32,503 nt of DNA. Origin: Candidatus Hydrogenedentota bacterium. GTDB lineage: Bacteria > Hydrogenedentota > Hydrogenedentia > Hydrogenedentales > SLHB01. Location of the stretch: NCBI GenBank assembly GCA_016209895.1, contig JACQVH010000273.1:1-32503 (forward strand), read 5' to 3'. The notes below the pieces were generated by a model. It was not told the DNA's origin and ran no database searches. It saw only the letters and a program-made list of their open reading frames with translations. Shown here one piece after another: positions 1 through 7,089 of the stretch (within the stretch, counting starts at the first letter, position 1; the number at the start of each line of letters is the position of its first letter). Both the position numbers and the translations under genes were made by a program.

Positions 1-2
1 AG

Positions 3-344
3 GTCGAGGAGATCGTCAAGAAGAGCGGAGTGCGGGAGGGCATGGTATTGGTAAGTGCGATGCACATCACCGCCGGCGTGTACGTGAATGACGCGGAGTC
101 GGGATTGATCCGGGACATTGATGAATGGCTCGAAAAACTGGCGCCATTCAACTCGAAATATCGCCATCACCAGACCGGGGAGACCAACGGCGACGCACAC
201 CTGAAGAGCCTGTTGGTCCACCACGAGGTGATCGTCCCCATTACGAACGGCGCGCTCGACTTCGGTCCTTGGCAACAAATCTACTATGCCGAATTCGACG
301 GGCAGCGCCGGAAGCGGGTCATTGTGAAGGCAATGGGAGAGTAA
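3..344 (+). CDS. YjbQ/UPF0047 family protein, 5' end outside window
   Basis: This is the C-terminal part of a YjbQ (UPF0047) protein. The frame is open to the window edge, so the true start lies outside; an internal GTG at 30 is unlikely to be the start because family-like sequence (VEEIVKKSG) precedes it. The family is small and trimeric, is linked to weak thiamine-phosphate synthase activity, and has an uncertain physiological role. The visible part carries the family hallmarks: [11 protein letters not shown], then an [15 protein letters not shown] segment, whose His and Glu residues form the conserved pocket, and the C-terminal [13 protein letters not shown]. It ends with TAA at 342-344. 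A short triple 7-mer repeat follows, and then a convergent methyltransferase gene. Family assignment is firm; function is only as good as the family knowledge. Confidence 0.9.
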   Translation, partial: VEEIVKKSGVREGMVLVSAMHITAGVYVNDAESGLIRDIDEWLEKLAPFNSKYRHHQTGETNGDAHLKSLLVHHEVIVPITNGALDFGPWQQIYYAEFDGQRRKRVIVKAMGE

Positions 345-347
345 GAC

Positions 348-368
348 GATTGTGGATTGTGGATTGCG
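348..368. repeat. GATTGTG micro-repeat, three units
   Basis: Three adjacent 7-base units (GATTGTG, GATTGTG, GATTGCG) fill the gap between the stop codons of two convergent genes. No T-run or strong hairpin is associated. Similar degenerate short tandem words of different sequence occur at 1026-1090 and 3219-3232. Confidence 0.6.
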
Positions 369-371
369 GAC

Positions 372-971
372 TTACGGGAGGGTGGCGGTGCCGGTGAGCC
401 ACCAGTGGTAGAAGCGCCGTTGCGGGCCGGAACTGACAAATCCCGTGTCGCGTAGCGCGCCGGTGAACTGGTCGGCCGTGAACCAGCCCGTAGTCGGATG
501 ATCGAACAATTGGCGGATGACCGGCGCCGTTGTGAAAGCTTTCAGGAATTCTTCGTAAAGGAGCGTCCCGCCCGGCTTAAGGACACGGGCGATCTCACGG
601 AGCGCGCCGCGCCAATCGTTCAAATGATGTAGAACTGCGAACTCGACGATAACATCGAAACTTCGGTTCGGGAACGGTAAGTGTTCCGCGTCGCCGACGA
701 ACAGAGACACGGCGCCATTCTGGCGCCGCCCCAGTCGGCGGCGGGTGCGGGCTAGTTGTGTCGGATCGTAATCGAAAGCAAAGACACGGTCGGCATGGCC
801 ACGGGCCAGAAGGATTTGCGTCCCCGCGCCTTGACCGCAGCCGATCTCGAGGATAGAAAGCCCGGCGAGACCGTGTGGTCGTTCGTGTAGCAGCGGTCGC
901 ACCACGCGCGAGAGCATCCGGGCCCGTAGCGGGTTATTAACTGCCGCCTTCTCCAGAAAGTTCAATTTCAT
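372..971 (-). CDS. Class I SAM-dependent methyltransferase
   Basis: A soluble 199-residue methyltransferase of the Methyltransf_11/UbiE-like fold. Motif I is LEIGCGQGAG. The ribose-binding acidic position lies in FAFDYDP, the adenine-contact region is GDAEHLPFPNRSFD, motif IV runs into FAVLHHL, and the post-motif is RVLKPGGTLLYEE. The start was placed at ATG 971 (MKLNFLEKAA) because residues upstream of it look non-coding and overlap repetitive spacer DNA. No Shine-Dalgarno is seen, but TACAAT lies 13 bases upstream on the same strand. The substrate cannot be told; a small molecule or lipid quinone-type acceptor is possible from the fold alone. It is convergent with the YjbQ gene and divergent from thrS. 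Confidence 0.85.
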   Translation of the reverse strand: MKLNFLEKAAVNNPLRARMLSRVVRPLLHERPHGLAGLSILEIGCGQGAGTQILLARGHADRVFAFDYDPTQLARTRRRLGRRQNGAVSLFVGDAEHLPFPNRSFDVIVEFAVLHHLNDWRGALREIARVLKPGGTLLYEEFLKAFTTAPVIRQLFDHPTTGWFTADQFTGALRDTGFVSSGPQRRFYHWWLTGTATLP

Positions 972-1298
972 AGTGGTTAACCGTATTGTACTCCCGACCG
1001 GCGCGATCGAGTGCAAGCCCGAGCTTCGATCACGAATCCGCCACAAGCGGCAAAGCCTCGATTACGAATCCCGATCACGATTACGAAATCTCGAATAGTT
1101 GGGGATATACGGAATGGATGTCAATTCATGGTTAGAGAATTTTCATTTCACGGGCGGTTCGTGGCACAATAATGACCGCACGCAACCGGAAACTCCGCCT
1201 CTCCCCAGGGGTCACCCCTCATGGTCGGAATACGTGGCGGCGTTGTCTTTTTTTCGAGAACGCGTGACGCTCAGGCACCAACGTCATCAGGAGCTTCA
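972..1298. other. Divergent intergenic region before thrS
   Basis: About 330 bases without a credible gene. It contains a cluster of degenerate CGATTACGAATC-type words (1026-1090), a weak promoter-like stretch with AATAAT near 1167-1172 reading toward thrS, a perfect 13-base inverted repeat AGGGGTCACCCCT at 1207-1219, and a run of seven T at 1248-1254. No T-box consensus (AGGGTGGNACCGCG) is present. A leader attenuator for thrS is possible but unproven, since no strong stem directly abuts the T-run. A short open frame at 1099-1302 has no ribosome binding site and no family-like content. Confidence 0.5.
1026..1090. repeat. Degenerate CGATTACGAATC micro-repeats
   Basis: The words TCGATCACGAATCC (1026-1039) and TCGATTACGAATCC (1058-1071), followed by CGATCACGATTACGAAATC (1072-1090), are near-copies separated by short spacers. 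They lie wholly in non-coding DNA between divergent genes. The function is unknown. The pattern resembles slippage-derived or self-copying spacer DNA rather than a binding-site array, because spacing is irregular. Confidence 0.6.
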
Positions 1299-3215
1299 AT
1301 GAGAACCATACACGTAGAACTGCCGGATGGGGCGCGGCGCGAATTGGCCGCCGGGTCTACCGCGCTTAGTTTGGCGGAAGCCATTAGCCGCCGTCTCGCC
1401 ACGGAAGCGACCGGAGCGCGGATCAACGGTCAAGTGCTGAGTTTGACGACGCCTCTCCGCGATGGCGACAACGTCGAAATCCTGACGTTTGACTCGCGTG
1501 AGGGCCAGGACGTGTTTCGGCACAGCGCAGCCCACCTGATGGCCTCGGCCATCATGCGCCTGCGGCCGTGCACGAAGCTGGCCATTGGCCCCGCGATCGA
1601 AGACGGATTCTATTACGATATCGAAACCGAACCGCCGCTGACCGAAGAAGACTTTCCGGCCATCGAGCAGGAAATGGAACGGATTGTCCACGAAGATTCG
1701 CCCTTTCTCCGACACGAGGTGTCGAAAAAAAAGGCTATTGAGTTTTTCACCGAGCGTCAAGACCCGTACAAGCTGGAACTCATTGAGGGCTTGGAAGACG
1801 GCACGATTACATACTACCAACATGGCGAGTTCGTGGACCTGTGTCGCGGCCCACACCTGCCGTCCACGGGCCGCATCAGAGCTTTCAAGTTACTTAGCCT
1901 GGCCGGTGCATATTGGCGCGGCGACGAGCATCGGCAGATGCTCCAGCGTGTGTACGGGACGGCGTTTCCCAGCAAGAAGGACTTGGACGAGCACCTTCAT
2001 CGTCTGGCCGAAGCCGAGAAACGCGACCACCGCCGGCTCGGGAAGCAACTGGACCTTTTTAGCTTTCATTCCGCGGGTCCGGGTTTTCCTTTCTTCCATC
2101 CGAAGGGAATGATCGTTCTCAACGAGCTACTTCAATTCTGGCGGGAAGAACACCGCAAGCGCGGCTACAGCGAAATCCGCACCCCGATCGTGCTCGACCA
2201 AGCGCTGTGGCAACAGTCCGGCCACTGGGACCATTACCGGGAGAATATGTACTTCACGCAGATTGACGAGCGGGATTTCGCCATTAAGCCGATGAATTGC
2301 CCGGGGGCGATGCTCATTTACAAGACGGCCTTGCGCAGCTACCGCGACCTGCCGATGCGGCTCGCCGAGTTGGGAACCGTCCATCGGCACGAAAAATCCG
2401 GCGTGTTGCACGGACTGTCCCGCGTCCGCATGTTTACCCAGGACGATGCCCACATTTTCCTGACCGTGGACCAAATTCAAGACGAGGTCGTCTCGCTGAT
2501 TGACTTTGTCGCCTCGATGTATCAGGTGTTCGGACTCGAATATACGGTGGAGTTGAGCACGCGTCCCGAAAAATCCATCGGCACCGACGAGATGTGGGAA
2601 CATGCCACGACCGCGCTGCGGAATGCGCTGAACGTCAAAGGTCTGACTTACAAGGTGAATGAAGGGGACGGGGCCTTTTACGGCCCTAAGATTGATTTCC
2701 ACGTCCGCGATTCCTTGAAGCGTTCCTGGCAATGCGCGACCATCCAACTCGATTATGGGATGCCGGACAAATTCGAACTCGAATACGCCGGACCGGACGG
2801 AGCGATGCATCGGCCGGTCATTATTCATCGTGTAGTGTACGGCGCGATCGAGCGGTTCCTCAGTATTCTCATCGAACATTTCGCGGGCGCTTTCCCGACG
2901 TGGCTGGCCCCGGTACAGGTCGTTGTCATCCCAGTTTCCGACGCCTACGGCGACTATGCGCACTCGGTTGCTCGACGTCTCTTCGAACTCGGATTGCGGG
3001 TCGAAGCGGACCTGAGCACCGAGTCCATGAAATACAAGATTCGGCTGGCGCAAACCCGTCAAGTGCCCTATATGCTGATCGTGGGCGAACGGGAGCGCAG
3101 CGCCGGTGCGGTCGCAGTTCGCCATCGCCGCAAGGGCGACCTCGGTGGGATGCCGCTCGAGGAGTACATCGCACTTCTGCAAAACGAGGTAGCAACCCGC
3201 GCCCTCGATGTGTAG
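1299..3215 (+). CDS. thrS: Threonine--tRNA ligase
   Basis: ThrRS joins threonine to tRNA-Thr in the cytoplasm. The 638-residue length fits the bacterial family. The order is an N-terminal TGS domain (about 1-61, starting MRTIHVELPDGARRE), an editing/SAD domain (HSAAHLMAS and the later CRGPHLPSTG zinc-like Cys/His site), a class II catalytic core with zinc ligands in MNCPGAM, the HGLSRVRMFTQDDAH block and IIHRVVYGAIER, and a C-terminal anticodon-binding domain (about 535-635, LAPVQVVVIPVSD). ATG 1299 was chosen over upstream alternatives because AGGAG sits 6-7 bases before it and the TGS domain begins there. infC-rpmI-rplT, the common downstream partners, do not follow; a B-box membrane protein does. 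Confidence 0.98.
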   Translation: MRTIHVELPDGARRELAAGSTALSLAEAISRRLATEATGARINGQVLSLTTPLRDGDNVEILTFDSREGQDVFRHSAAHLMASAIMRLRPCTKLAIGPAIEDGFYYDIETEPPLTEEDFPAIEQEMERIVHEDSPFLRHEVSKKKAIEFFTERQDPYKLELIEGLEDGTITYYQHGEFVDLCRGPHLPSTGRIRAFKLLSLAGAYWRGDEHRQMLQRVYGTAFPSKKDLDEHLHRLAEAEKRDHRRLGKQLDLFSFHSAGPGFPFFHPKGMIVLNELLQFWREEHRKRGYSEIRTPIVLDQALWQQSGHWDHYRENMYFTQIDERDFAIKPMNCPGAMLIYKTALRSYRDLPMRLAELGTVHRHEKSGVLHGLSRVRMFTQDDAHIFLTVDQIQDEVVSLIDFVASMYQVFGLEYTVELSTRPEKSIGTDEMWEHATTALRNALNVKGLTYKVNEGDGAFYGPKIDFHVRDSLKRSWQCATIQLDYGMPDKFELEYAGPDGAMHRPVIIHRVVYGAIERFLSILIEHFAGAFPTWLAPVQVVVIPVSDAYGDYAHSVARRLFELGLRVEADLSTESMKYKIRLAQTRQVPYMLIVGERERSAGAVAVRHRRKGDLGGMPLEEYIALLQNEVATRALDV

Positions 3216-3218
3216 ATA

Positions 3219-3232
3219 GTTCCGAGTTCCGA
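3219..3232. repeat. GTTCCGA micro-repeat, two units
   Basis: Two perfect adjacent GTTCCGA units begin four bases after the thrS stop codon. This is another short word repeat placed just behind a gene, different in sequence from those at 348-368 and 1026-1090. Confidence 0.5.
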
Positions 3233-3266
3233 GTGTGGAGTTGGGGCTTAGACGTGTGAGTGTGGG

Positions 3267-3286
3267 AGCGCGCGCCCTTGCGCGCT
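3267..3286 (+). terminator. GC-rich hairpin downstream of thrS
   Basis: AGCGCGC and GCGCGCT form a 7-bp stem with a six-base loop, about 50 bases after the thrS stop. No T-run follows, so this is not a standard intrinsic terminator. It may instead be a REP-like intergenic palindrome that stabilises the thrS 3' end. Confidence 0.4.
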
Positions 3287-3321
3287 GTGTAGTGACCTGG
3301 GAATCGGGATTCTCGCCGTGC

Positions 3322-3350
3322 TTGACAAACTGGCCCTGTTCCAGTCAATT
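3322..3350 (+). promoter_or_regulatory. Candidate sigma70-type promoter for the B-box gene
   Basis: TTGACA at 3322-3327 matches the -35 consensus. It is followed after 17 bases by TCAATT (3345-3350) as a weak -10. The distance to ATG 3404 is about 50 bases. The perfect -35 makes this worth noting; the -10 is poor. Confidence 0.4.
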
Positions 3351-3403
3351 TAGATATCGAAGCCCCTTGGCGCCGACACACCGATCAGGAGGAGGTCTGA
3401 CGT

Positions 3404-3757
3404 ATGGTTCGAGCCACCAGTTCCGCCTGCATCAATCACCCCAGTATTGAGGCCACGGCGCGCTGTAAACAATGCAATACGCCCGTGTGCGGCGCGTGTC
3501 GCATTTCCGCGGGCAGCGGGTTCTTTTGCAGCGAAGAATGCAAGAACAAGTATGAGCAATTTGTACAAAGAGCCCAGCAGTTGGAGCGAATGCGCCGGCC
3601 TTCCATCGGAATTTCGCGCCGGCTGGGGCGGTTGATCGGCAAGCTGGTCATCTACGCTATCGTGGTCTTATTCTTTGGACTGGTGGCTACGAATTTCGGC
3701 GTTCGTATCCCCATCTTGAGCGATATTGTCCAGCGATTGATTGCCGCATTCGGTTGA
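3404..3757 (+). CDS. B-box-type zinc-finger membrane protein
   Basis: A 117-residue protein with an N-terminal zinc finger and one membrane segment. Cys9, His12, Cys21, Cys24, Cys29, Cys32, Cys42 and Cys46 fit a B-box-like two-zinc arrangement, with the later part (FFCSEECKNKYEQF) resembling a TRASH/B-box ending. A basic linker (about 54-80) leads into a single transmembrane helix at about 81-98. Translation is supported by a strong AGGAGGAGGT ending eight bases before ATG 3404. B-box fingers usually mediate protein contacts, so an adaptor role at the inner membrane is plausible, but no specific function is known. It is followed 81 bases later by a co-oriented TPR membrane protein. Confidence 0.85.
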   Translation: MVRATSSACINHPSIEATARCKQCNTPVCGACRISAGSGFFCSEECKNKYEQFVQRAQQLERMRRPSIGISRRLGRLIGKLVIYAIVVLFFGLVATNFGVRIPILSDIVQRLIAAFG

Positions 3758-3838
3758 CAGGAGAGGCGTCGTAACCCCAATTACCCGATTGGGAATCCCG
3801 CCTGTTGATCGTCGCCTTCGGATGAGAGGAGAGGCTTC

Positions 3839-4285
3839 ATGGACCTCAGCAAATTCAAATGGCCGGTCATTATTCTCGTGGTCGTAGTCGTATTATGGCT
3901 TATGAGCAATGGGGGCGTAGACTACATGTTCCGGAGTTTTACCGAAAATACGCCTGGCGAGGATGCCGCGCGCGACGCCGCGGACGAAAGTGGACTCTCC
4001 AAGTTGGGCGGCTTCCTGATGTACACCTTCCGGTACGAGAAGGCGATGAAAGTGTTTGAGGTGGCCATTGAACGCTATCCCAATGGACCGAACCGGATTT
4101 ACAACTACTATCGCTTGGCTAAGTGCTACGAGAAAATGGATCGCTACGCCGAGTCCTCCAATATCTTACGCGACCTGATGTATATGGGCGCTCACGACAA
4201 GGACGACCGAGTCCCTCAGTACGATGTCCTTAAACTGCGCCGGGACAAGCTGATCGAGGTGCATGAGTTGGGTGAAATCCGGTAA
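3839..4285 (+). CDS. Membrane-anchored TPR-like protein
   Basis: A 148-residue protein with an N-terminal membrane anchor (about 9-23, a run of Val/Ile/Leu), an acidic linker and a helical C-terminal half. The stretch FRYEKAMKVFEVAIERYPNGPNRIYNYYRLAKCYEKMDRYAESSN looks like one and a half tetratricopeptide repeats (about 72-115). These typically bind other proteins. GAGAGGAGAGG precedes ATG 3839. The stop codon lies inside the next gene, so the two overlap by 23 bases and are probably co-translated with the rRNA methyltransferase. The function is not known from the sequence. Confidence 0.85.
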   Translation: MDLSKFKWPVIILVVVVVLWLMSNGGVDYMFRSFTENTPGEDAARDAADESGLSKLGGFLMYTFRYEKAMKVFEVAIERYPNGPNRIYNYYRLAKCYEKMDRYAESSNILRDLMYMGAHDKDDRVPQYDVLKLRRDKLIEVHELGEIR

Positions 4286-5027
4286 AGGGGGGCCGCTTCC
4301 GGTGCTCGAGCGGGTCGCCGGTCGAATCCCGGTCATCGAAAGCCTGCGGGCGGGTCGTCGGAAGGCGCACCGGCTCTTTCTACTTCGCGATGCGAGAGAC
4401 CTCGGTCCGGTGCGTACGGCTGCGGCCGAGCTGCCGATTACGGAGTGTTCCCGCGCTGAACTGGACCGTCTGGCCAAGGGCGTGGTCCATCAGGGGGCGG
4501 TTCTCGAAGCCGATCCCTTACCGGTTTTCGACGTTCACGAATGGCAGGCGCAGCCGTTTCCTGACGACGCGATCGTGGTGGTCCTCGACGGCGTAGAAGA
4601 CCCGCACAACTTCGGCGCGATCGTGCGTTCGGCCGTGGCCTGCGGTGTGCGTGGCATCGTGTTCGGAATGGATCGCGCGGCGCCAATCTCGACGGCCGCA
4701 GTTAAGGCCGCGGCCGGCGCGATGGAATACGTTGACTTGGTGCAAGCGGCAAATCTGGTACGCAGTATCGAGGCGCTCAAGCGCGCCGGTTTTTGGACCG
4801 CCGCCCTGGAAGCCACCGCGTCGCAGACGCTTTGGGATGCCGACCTTACGGGGAAAACTGCGCTGGTCATCGGCAGCGAAGGCAAAGGCATCCGTCGCCT
4901 CGTGCGGGAACGCTGCGATATGCGGTTGCGCATCCCGCTCGTCGGCGCGATCCGAACACTCAACGCGTCGGTCAGCGCGGCCATTGCCCTGGTCGAATGC
5001 ATTCGGCAAAAAAGCAATAGGCCGTGA
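4263..5027 (+). CDS. rlmB: TrmH/RlmB-family RNA 2'-O-methyltransferase
   Basis: A 254-residue SPOUT (trefoil-knot) methyltransferase. The family methylates ribose 2'-OH groups; RlmB acts on G2251 of 23S rRNA. The N-terminal substrate-binding domain covers about 18-75 and ends in GVVHQGAVLEA. Motif 1 is LDGVEDPHNFGAIVRSA, with Asn116 and Arg122. Motif 2 is IGSEGKGI (203-210) and motif 3 is IPLVGAIRTLNASVSAA (224-240). In motif 3, Thr replaces the more usual Ser before LN. The start at ATG 4263 overlaps the TPR gene by 23 bases; GTG 4302 is an alternative that would still retain the domain. The family is certain. The exact target (RlmB versus another TrmH-type site) is inferred from similarity of motif arrangement. 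Confidence 0.9.
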   Translation: MSWVKSGKGGPLPVLERVAGRIPVIESLRAGRRKAHRLFLLRDARDLGPVRTAAAELPITECSRAELDRLAKGVVHQGAVLEADPLPVFDVHEWQAQPFPDDAIVVVLDGVEDPHNFGAIVRSAVACGVRGIVFGMDRAAPISTAAVKAAAGAMEYVDLVQAANLVRSIEALKRAGFWTAALEATASQTLWDADLTGKTALVIGSEGKGIRRLVRERCDMRLRIPLVGAIRTLNASVSAAIALVECIRQKSNRP

Positions 5028-5065
5028 TCCTCGTTCTGGGAAAAGGGCCGAGCAAGGCACGCGAG

Positions 5066-5089
5066 GACGCGCGCCCGCCCATGCGCGTC
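5066..5089. terminator. Hairpin between convergent genes
   Basis: GACGCGC (5066-5072) pairs with GCGCGTC (5083-5089) around a ten-base loop, in the 100-base gap between the convergent rRNA methyltransferase and carboxypeptidase genes. There is no T-tract in either direction. It may act as a bidirectional 3' end structure. Confidence 0.35.
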
Positions 5090-5129
5090 TCCCCGCAATC
5101 GGAGGCGTCTGCTCGTGGCCAAATGCGTT

Positions 5130-6632
5130 TCAGAGGCCGTACAATTCGCCGTATTTTCCGGTCAGATACGTCAAGAACGGCTCGTTGCTCGGCGTTTGGC
5201 CGGAGGCATCGCGAACGAGTTCGCCGGCGGTCTTGCGCCGGCCGTATTGGTGAATGTGGGTCCGAAGCCAACTTAGCAAGGGCCGGAAGTCGCCGTGCTC
5301 GACGTGACTCCATAAGTCGGGGATATCGCGCAGTATCGCCTCGAAAAGTTGGGCGGCATACAGGTTGCCCAGGGCGTACGTCGGGAAATAGCCCACAGCA
5401 CCATGGGACCAGTGGATGTCCTGCAGACAACCGCGCGCGTCGTCCGGCACGGCCAGACCGAGATACTCCGTAATCTTGGCGTTCCAGAATTCCGGAATTT
5501 CCGATACCTTCGCCTGTCCTTCGATCAGTGCTCGCTCAATCTCGAAACGTACGATGATGTGCAGGTTGTAGGTGCATTCATCCGCCTCGACGCGGATGAG
5601 GGACGGATGGACGCGATTCAACGCGCGGTACACGTCTTCCGCTTCCACGCCGGCAAGTTGTGAAGGAAAGTGCTCGCGCAGCATCGGCGTATAGTAATTC
5701 CAGAACGGGAGGCTTCGTCCGATCATGTTCTCCCAGAGACGCGATTGTGACTCGTGGATTCCAAGTGAAGGTCCGGCCGCCAGCGTGGTGCGGCGATCTT
5801 TTTCTTGGAACCCCTGGTCGTACAGCGCGTGGCCGCCCTCGTGCAGCGAAGCCGTCAAACCGTCGAAAAGTCTGTCCGGGCTCAAGCGCGTGGTGACGCG
5901 CACGTCCTCAAGGCCCATTTCCATCGTGAACGGGTGCACGGACCGGTCCTGCCGGCCCGCGGCGAAGTTGTAGCCCATGTCGCGTAGCACGCGCACCGAC
6001 ATATCCCATCGTGCGGACTCTTCCCAATTTCCTTTGAGCCATTCCGGATCGTCGCCCTCGGGCTTTGCCACGATCCGTGCCACGAGCGCGCTCAGGCGCG
6101 GGGCGAGTTCGGTGAAGAGACGATGCAACTCACTTGCCGTCATCCCGCGTTCGAAGTCCTCGACCAGTGCGTCGTAGGGAGAGTCCGCGTATCCCAGGTA
6201 ATCGGCCTTCTGCCGCACCAATCCGACGATTTTCTCGAGGTGCGGCTGGAAAACCGCGAACTGCGATTCTTTGCGCGCCGTCACCCACGCCTCATACGCT
6301 TGACTGCTCGTCTCCTCGAATTCCTTGACGAAACTTTCGGGGAGTTTCGCCGCGCGGGTTACATCGTAAAGCGTTTCGGAGACGAGCTTGGCATCATCGG
6401 CATCGAGTTGGTCGGAAGAATCGTTCAACTCGTGCAATATTCGGCCCAGTTCAGGAGCAGTCAACAGCCGATGACCGATGGCCGAGAGCGTCGCCAGTTG
6501 TTGGCCGCGGCCCGACGCAGCTTTCGGCGGCATATAGGTCTCCTGGTCCCAACGCAGCAAACTAATCGCCGCACTGACATCGGCAATCTCGCCGAGCCGG
6601 CAACGCAAGTCCCGCAGTTTTTCATGCGACAC
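5130..6632 (-). CDS. M32-family metallocarboxypeptidase (Taq type)
   Basis: A cytoplasmic zinc carboxypeptidase of 500 residues, the usual length for the family. The HEXXH zinc motif is HEGGHALYDQGF at about residues 264-268, followed by HESQSRLWENMIGRS, the third-ligand region. The family-typical LLRWDQETYMPP is near the N-terminus and VHPSLIRVEADECTYNLH is downstream. It releases C-terminal amino acids, with little action next to proline. A GTG start at 6632 was chosen because GAGGAGG lies five to six bases upstream; extending to an earlier start would run into the MOSC gene. It begins 11 bases after the MOSC stop, so it is probably the last gene of the polysaccharide train, although its job does not fit that pathway. 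Confidence 0.93.
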   Translation of the reverse strand: MSHEKLRDLRCRLGEIADVSAAISLLRWDQETYMPPKAASGRGQQLATLSAIGHRLLTAPELGRILHELNDSSDQLDADDAKLVSETLYDVTRAAKLPESFVKEFEETSSQAYEAWVTARKESQFAVFQPHLEKIVGLVRQKADYLGYADSPYDALVEDFERGMTASELHRLFTELAPRLSALVARIVAKPEGDDPEWLKGNWEESARWDMSVRVLRDMGYNFAAGRQDRSVHPFTMEMGLEDVRVTTRLSPDRLFDGLTASLHEGGHALYDQGFQEKDRRTTLAAGPSLGIHESQSRLWENMIGRSLPFWNYYTPMLREHFPSQLAGVEAEDVYRALNRVHPSLIRVEADECTYNLHIIVRFEIERALIEGQAKVSEIPEFWNAKITEYLGLAVPDDARGCLQDIHWSHGAVGYFPTYALGNLYAAQLFEAILRDIPDLWSHVEHGDFRPLLSWLRTHIHQYGRRKTAGELVRDASGQTPSNEPFLTYLTGKYGELYGL

Positions 6633-6643
6633 GGTATGCCTCC

Positions 6644-7084
6644 TCAATGTAGTGAGATGGAATCGCCTACACGGATTCTGCCGCCGCGCAGGACTTGACC
6701 GTAGACCCCGGCCCGGCAGTTGATACTCAATGCCTCGCGCAGACCCCGATACTCTTGGTCCATGCGCTGGCAAGGTCGGGTCTCACCGTGAATCCGCAAC
6801 TCGGCCTCGCCGACACGGATGATGCGCCCGATCCATGAAGATAAGTCGGCGCCCTCGACCAGTACGTTGGCCCGGCGCGAATACCAGGGCAACTCCGTCC
6901 CGATTTCGCGCAATGTGGCCTCCCATTGCTCACGGGATAAGAATGTGACCCCGCGCTTTGTACCCACGGACGCGCTGCCTTTGAGCCCGCCATGTACTAT
7001 GGTCGTGGCCTCGTGCACTTCCTGCATGGAACCGCCGTGCGCAGTCTTGAGTGCGATACCTGTGACTATGCCGGCTACTTGCAT
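6644..7084 (-). CDS. MOSC domain protein
   Basis: A 146-residue protein made almost entirely of a MOSC (molybdenum cofactor sulfurase C-terminal) domain. Landmarks are ATTIVHGGLKGSASVGTKRGVTFLSREQWEA near the front, WIGRIIRVGEAELRIHGETRPCQRMD with Cys105, and INCRAGVYGQVLRGGRIRVGDSI with Cys123. Family members carry or transfer sulfur in molybdoenzyme-related or detoxifying reactions. ATG 7084 was taken as the start. A TTG at 7093 overlaps the preceding lyase stop codon and is possible. Neither has a convincing Shine-Dalgarno, so translation may be coupled to the lyase. No molybdoenzyme gene is visible nearby. Confidence 0.88.
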   Translation of the reverse strand: MQVAGIVTGIALKTAHGGSMQEVHEATTIVHGGLKGSASVGTKRGVTFLSREQWEATLREIGTELPWYSRRANVLVEGADLSSWIGRIIRVGEAELRIHGETRPCQRMDQEYRGLREALSINCRAGVYGQVLRGGRIRVGDSISLH

Positions 7085-7089
7085 ACGCC

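Noticed and set aside
972-1298. T-box leader for thrS
   Set aside because: The AGGGTGGNACCGCG core is absent and no stem sits directly before the T-run; kept only as a possible attenuator.
1099-1302. Short open frame before thrS
   Set aside because: No ribosome binding site, no family-like content, and it overlaps the thrS start and the leader features.
2127-3182. 351-codon open frame antisense to thrS
   Set aside because: It is a mirror of the thrS coding frame in GC-rich DNA; thrS has full domain support and the mirror does not.
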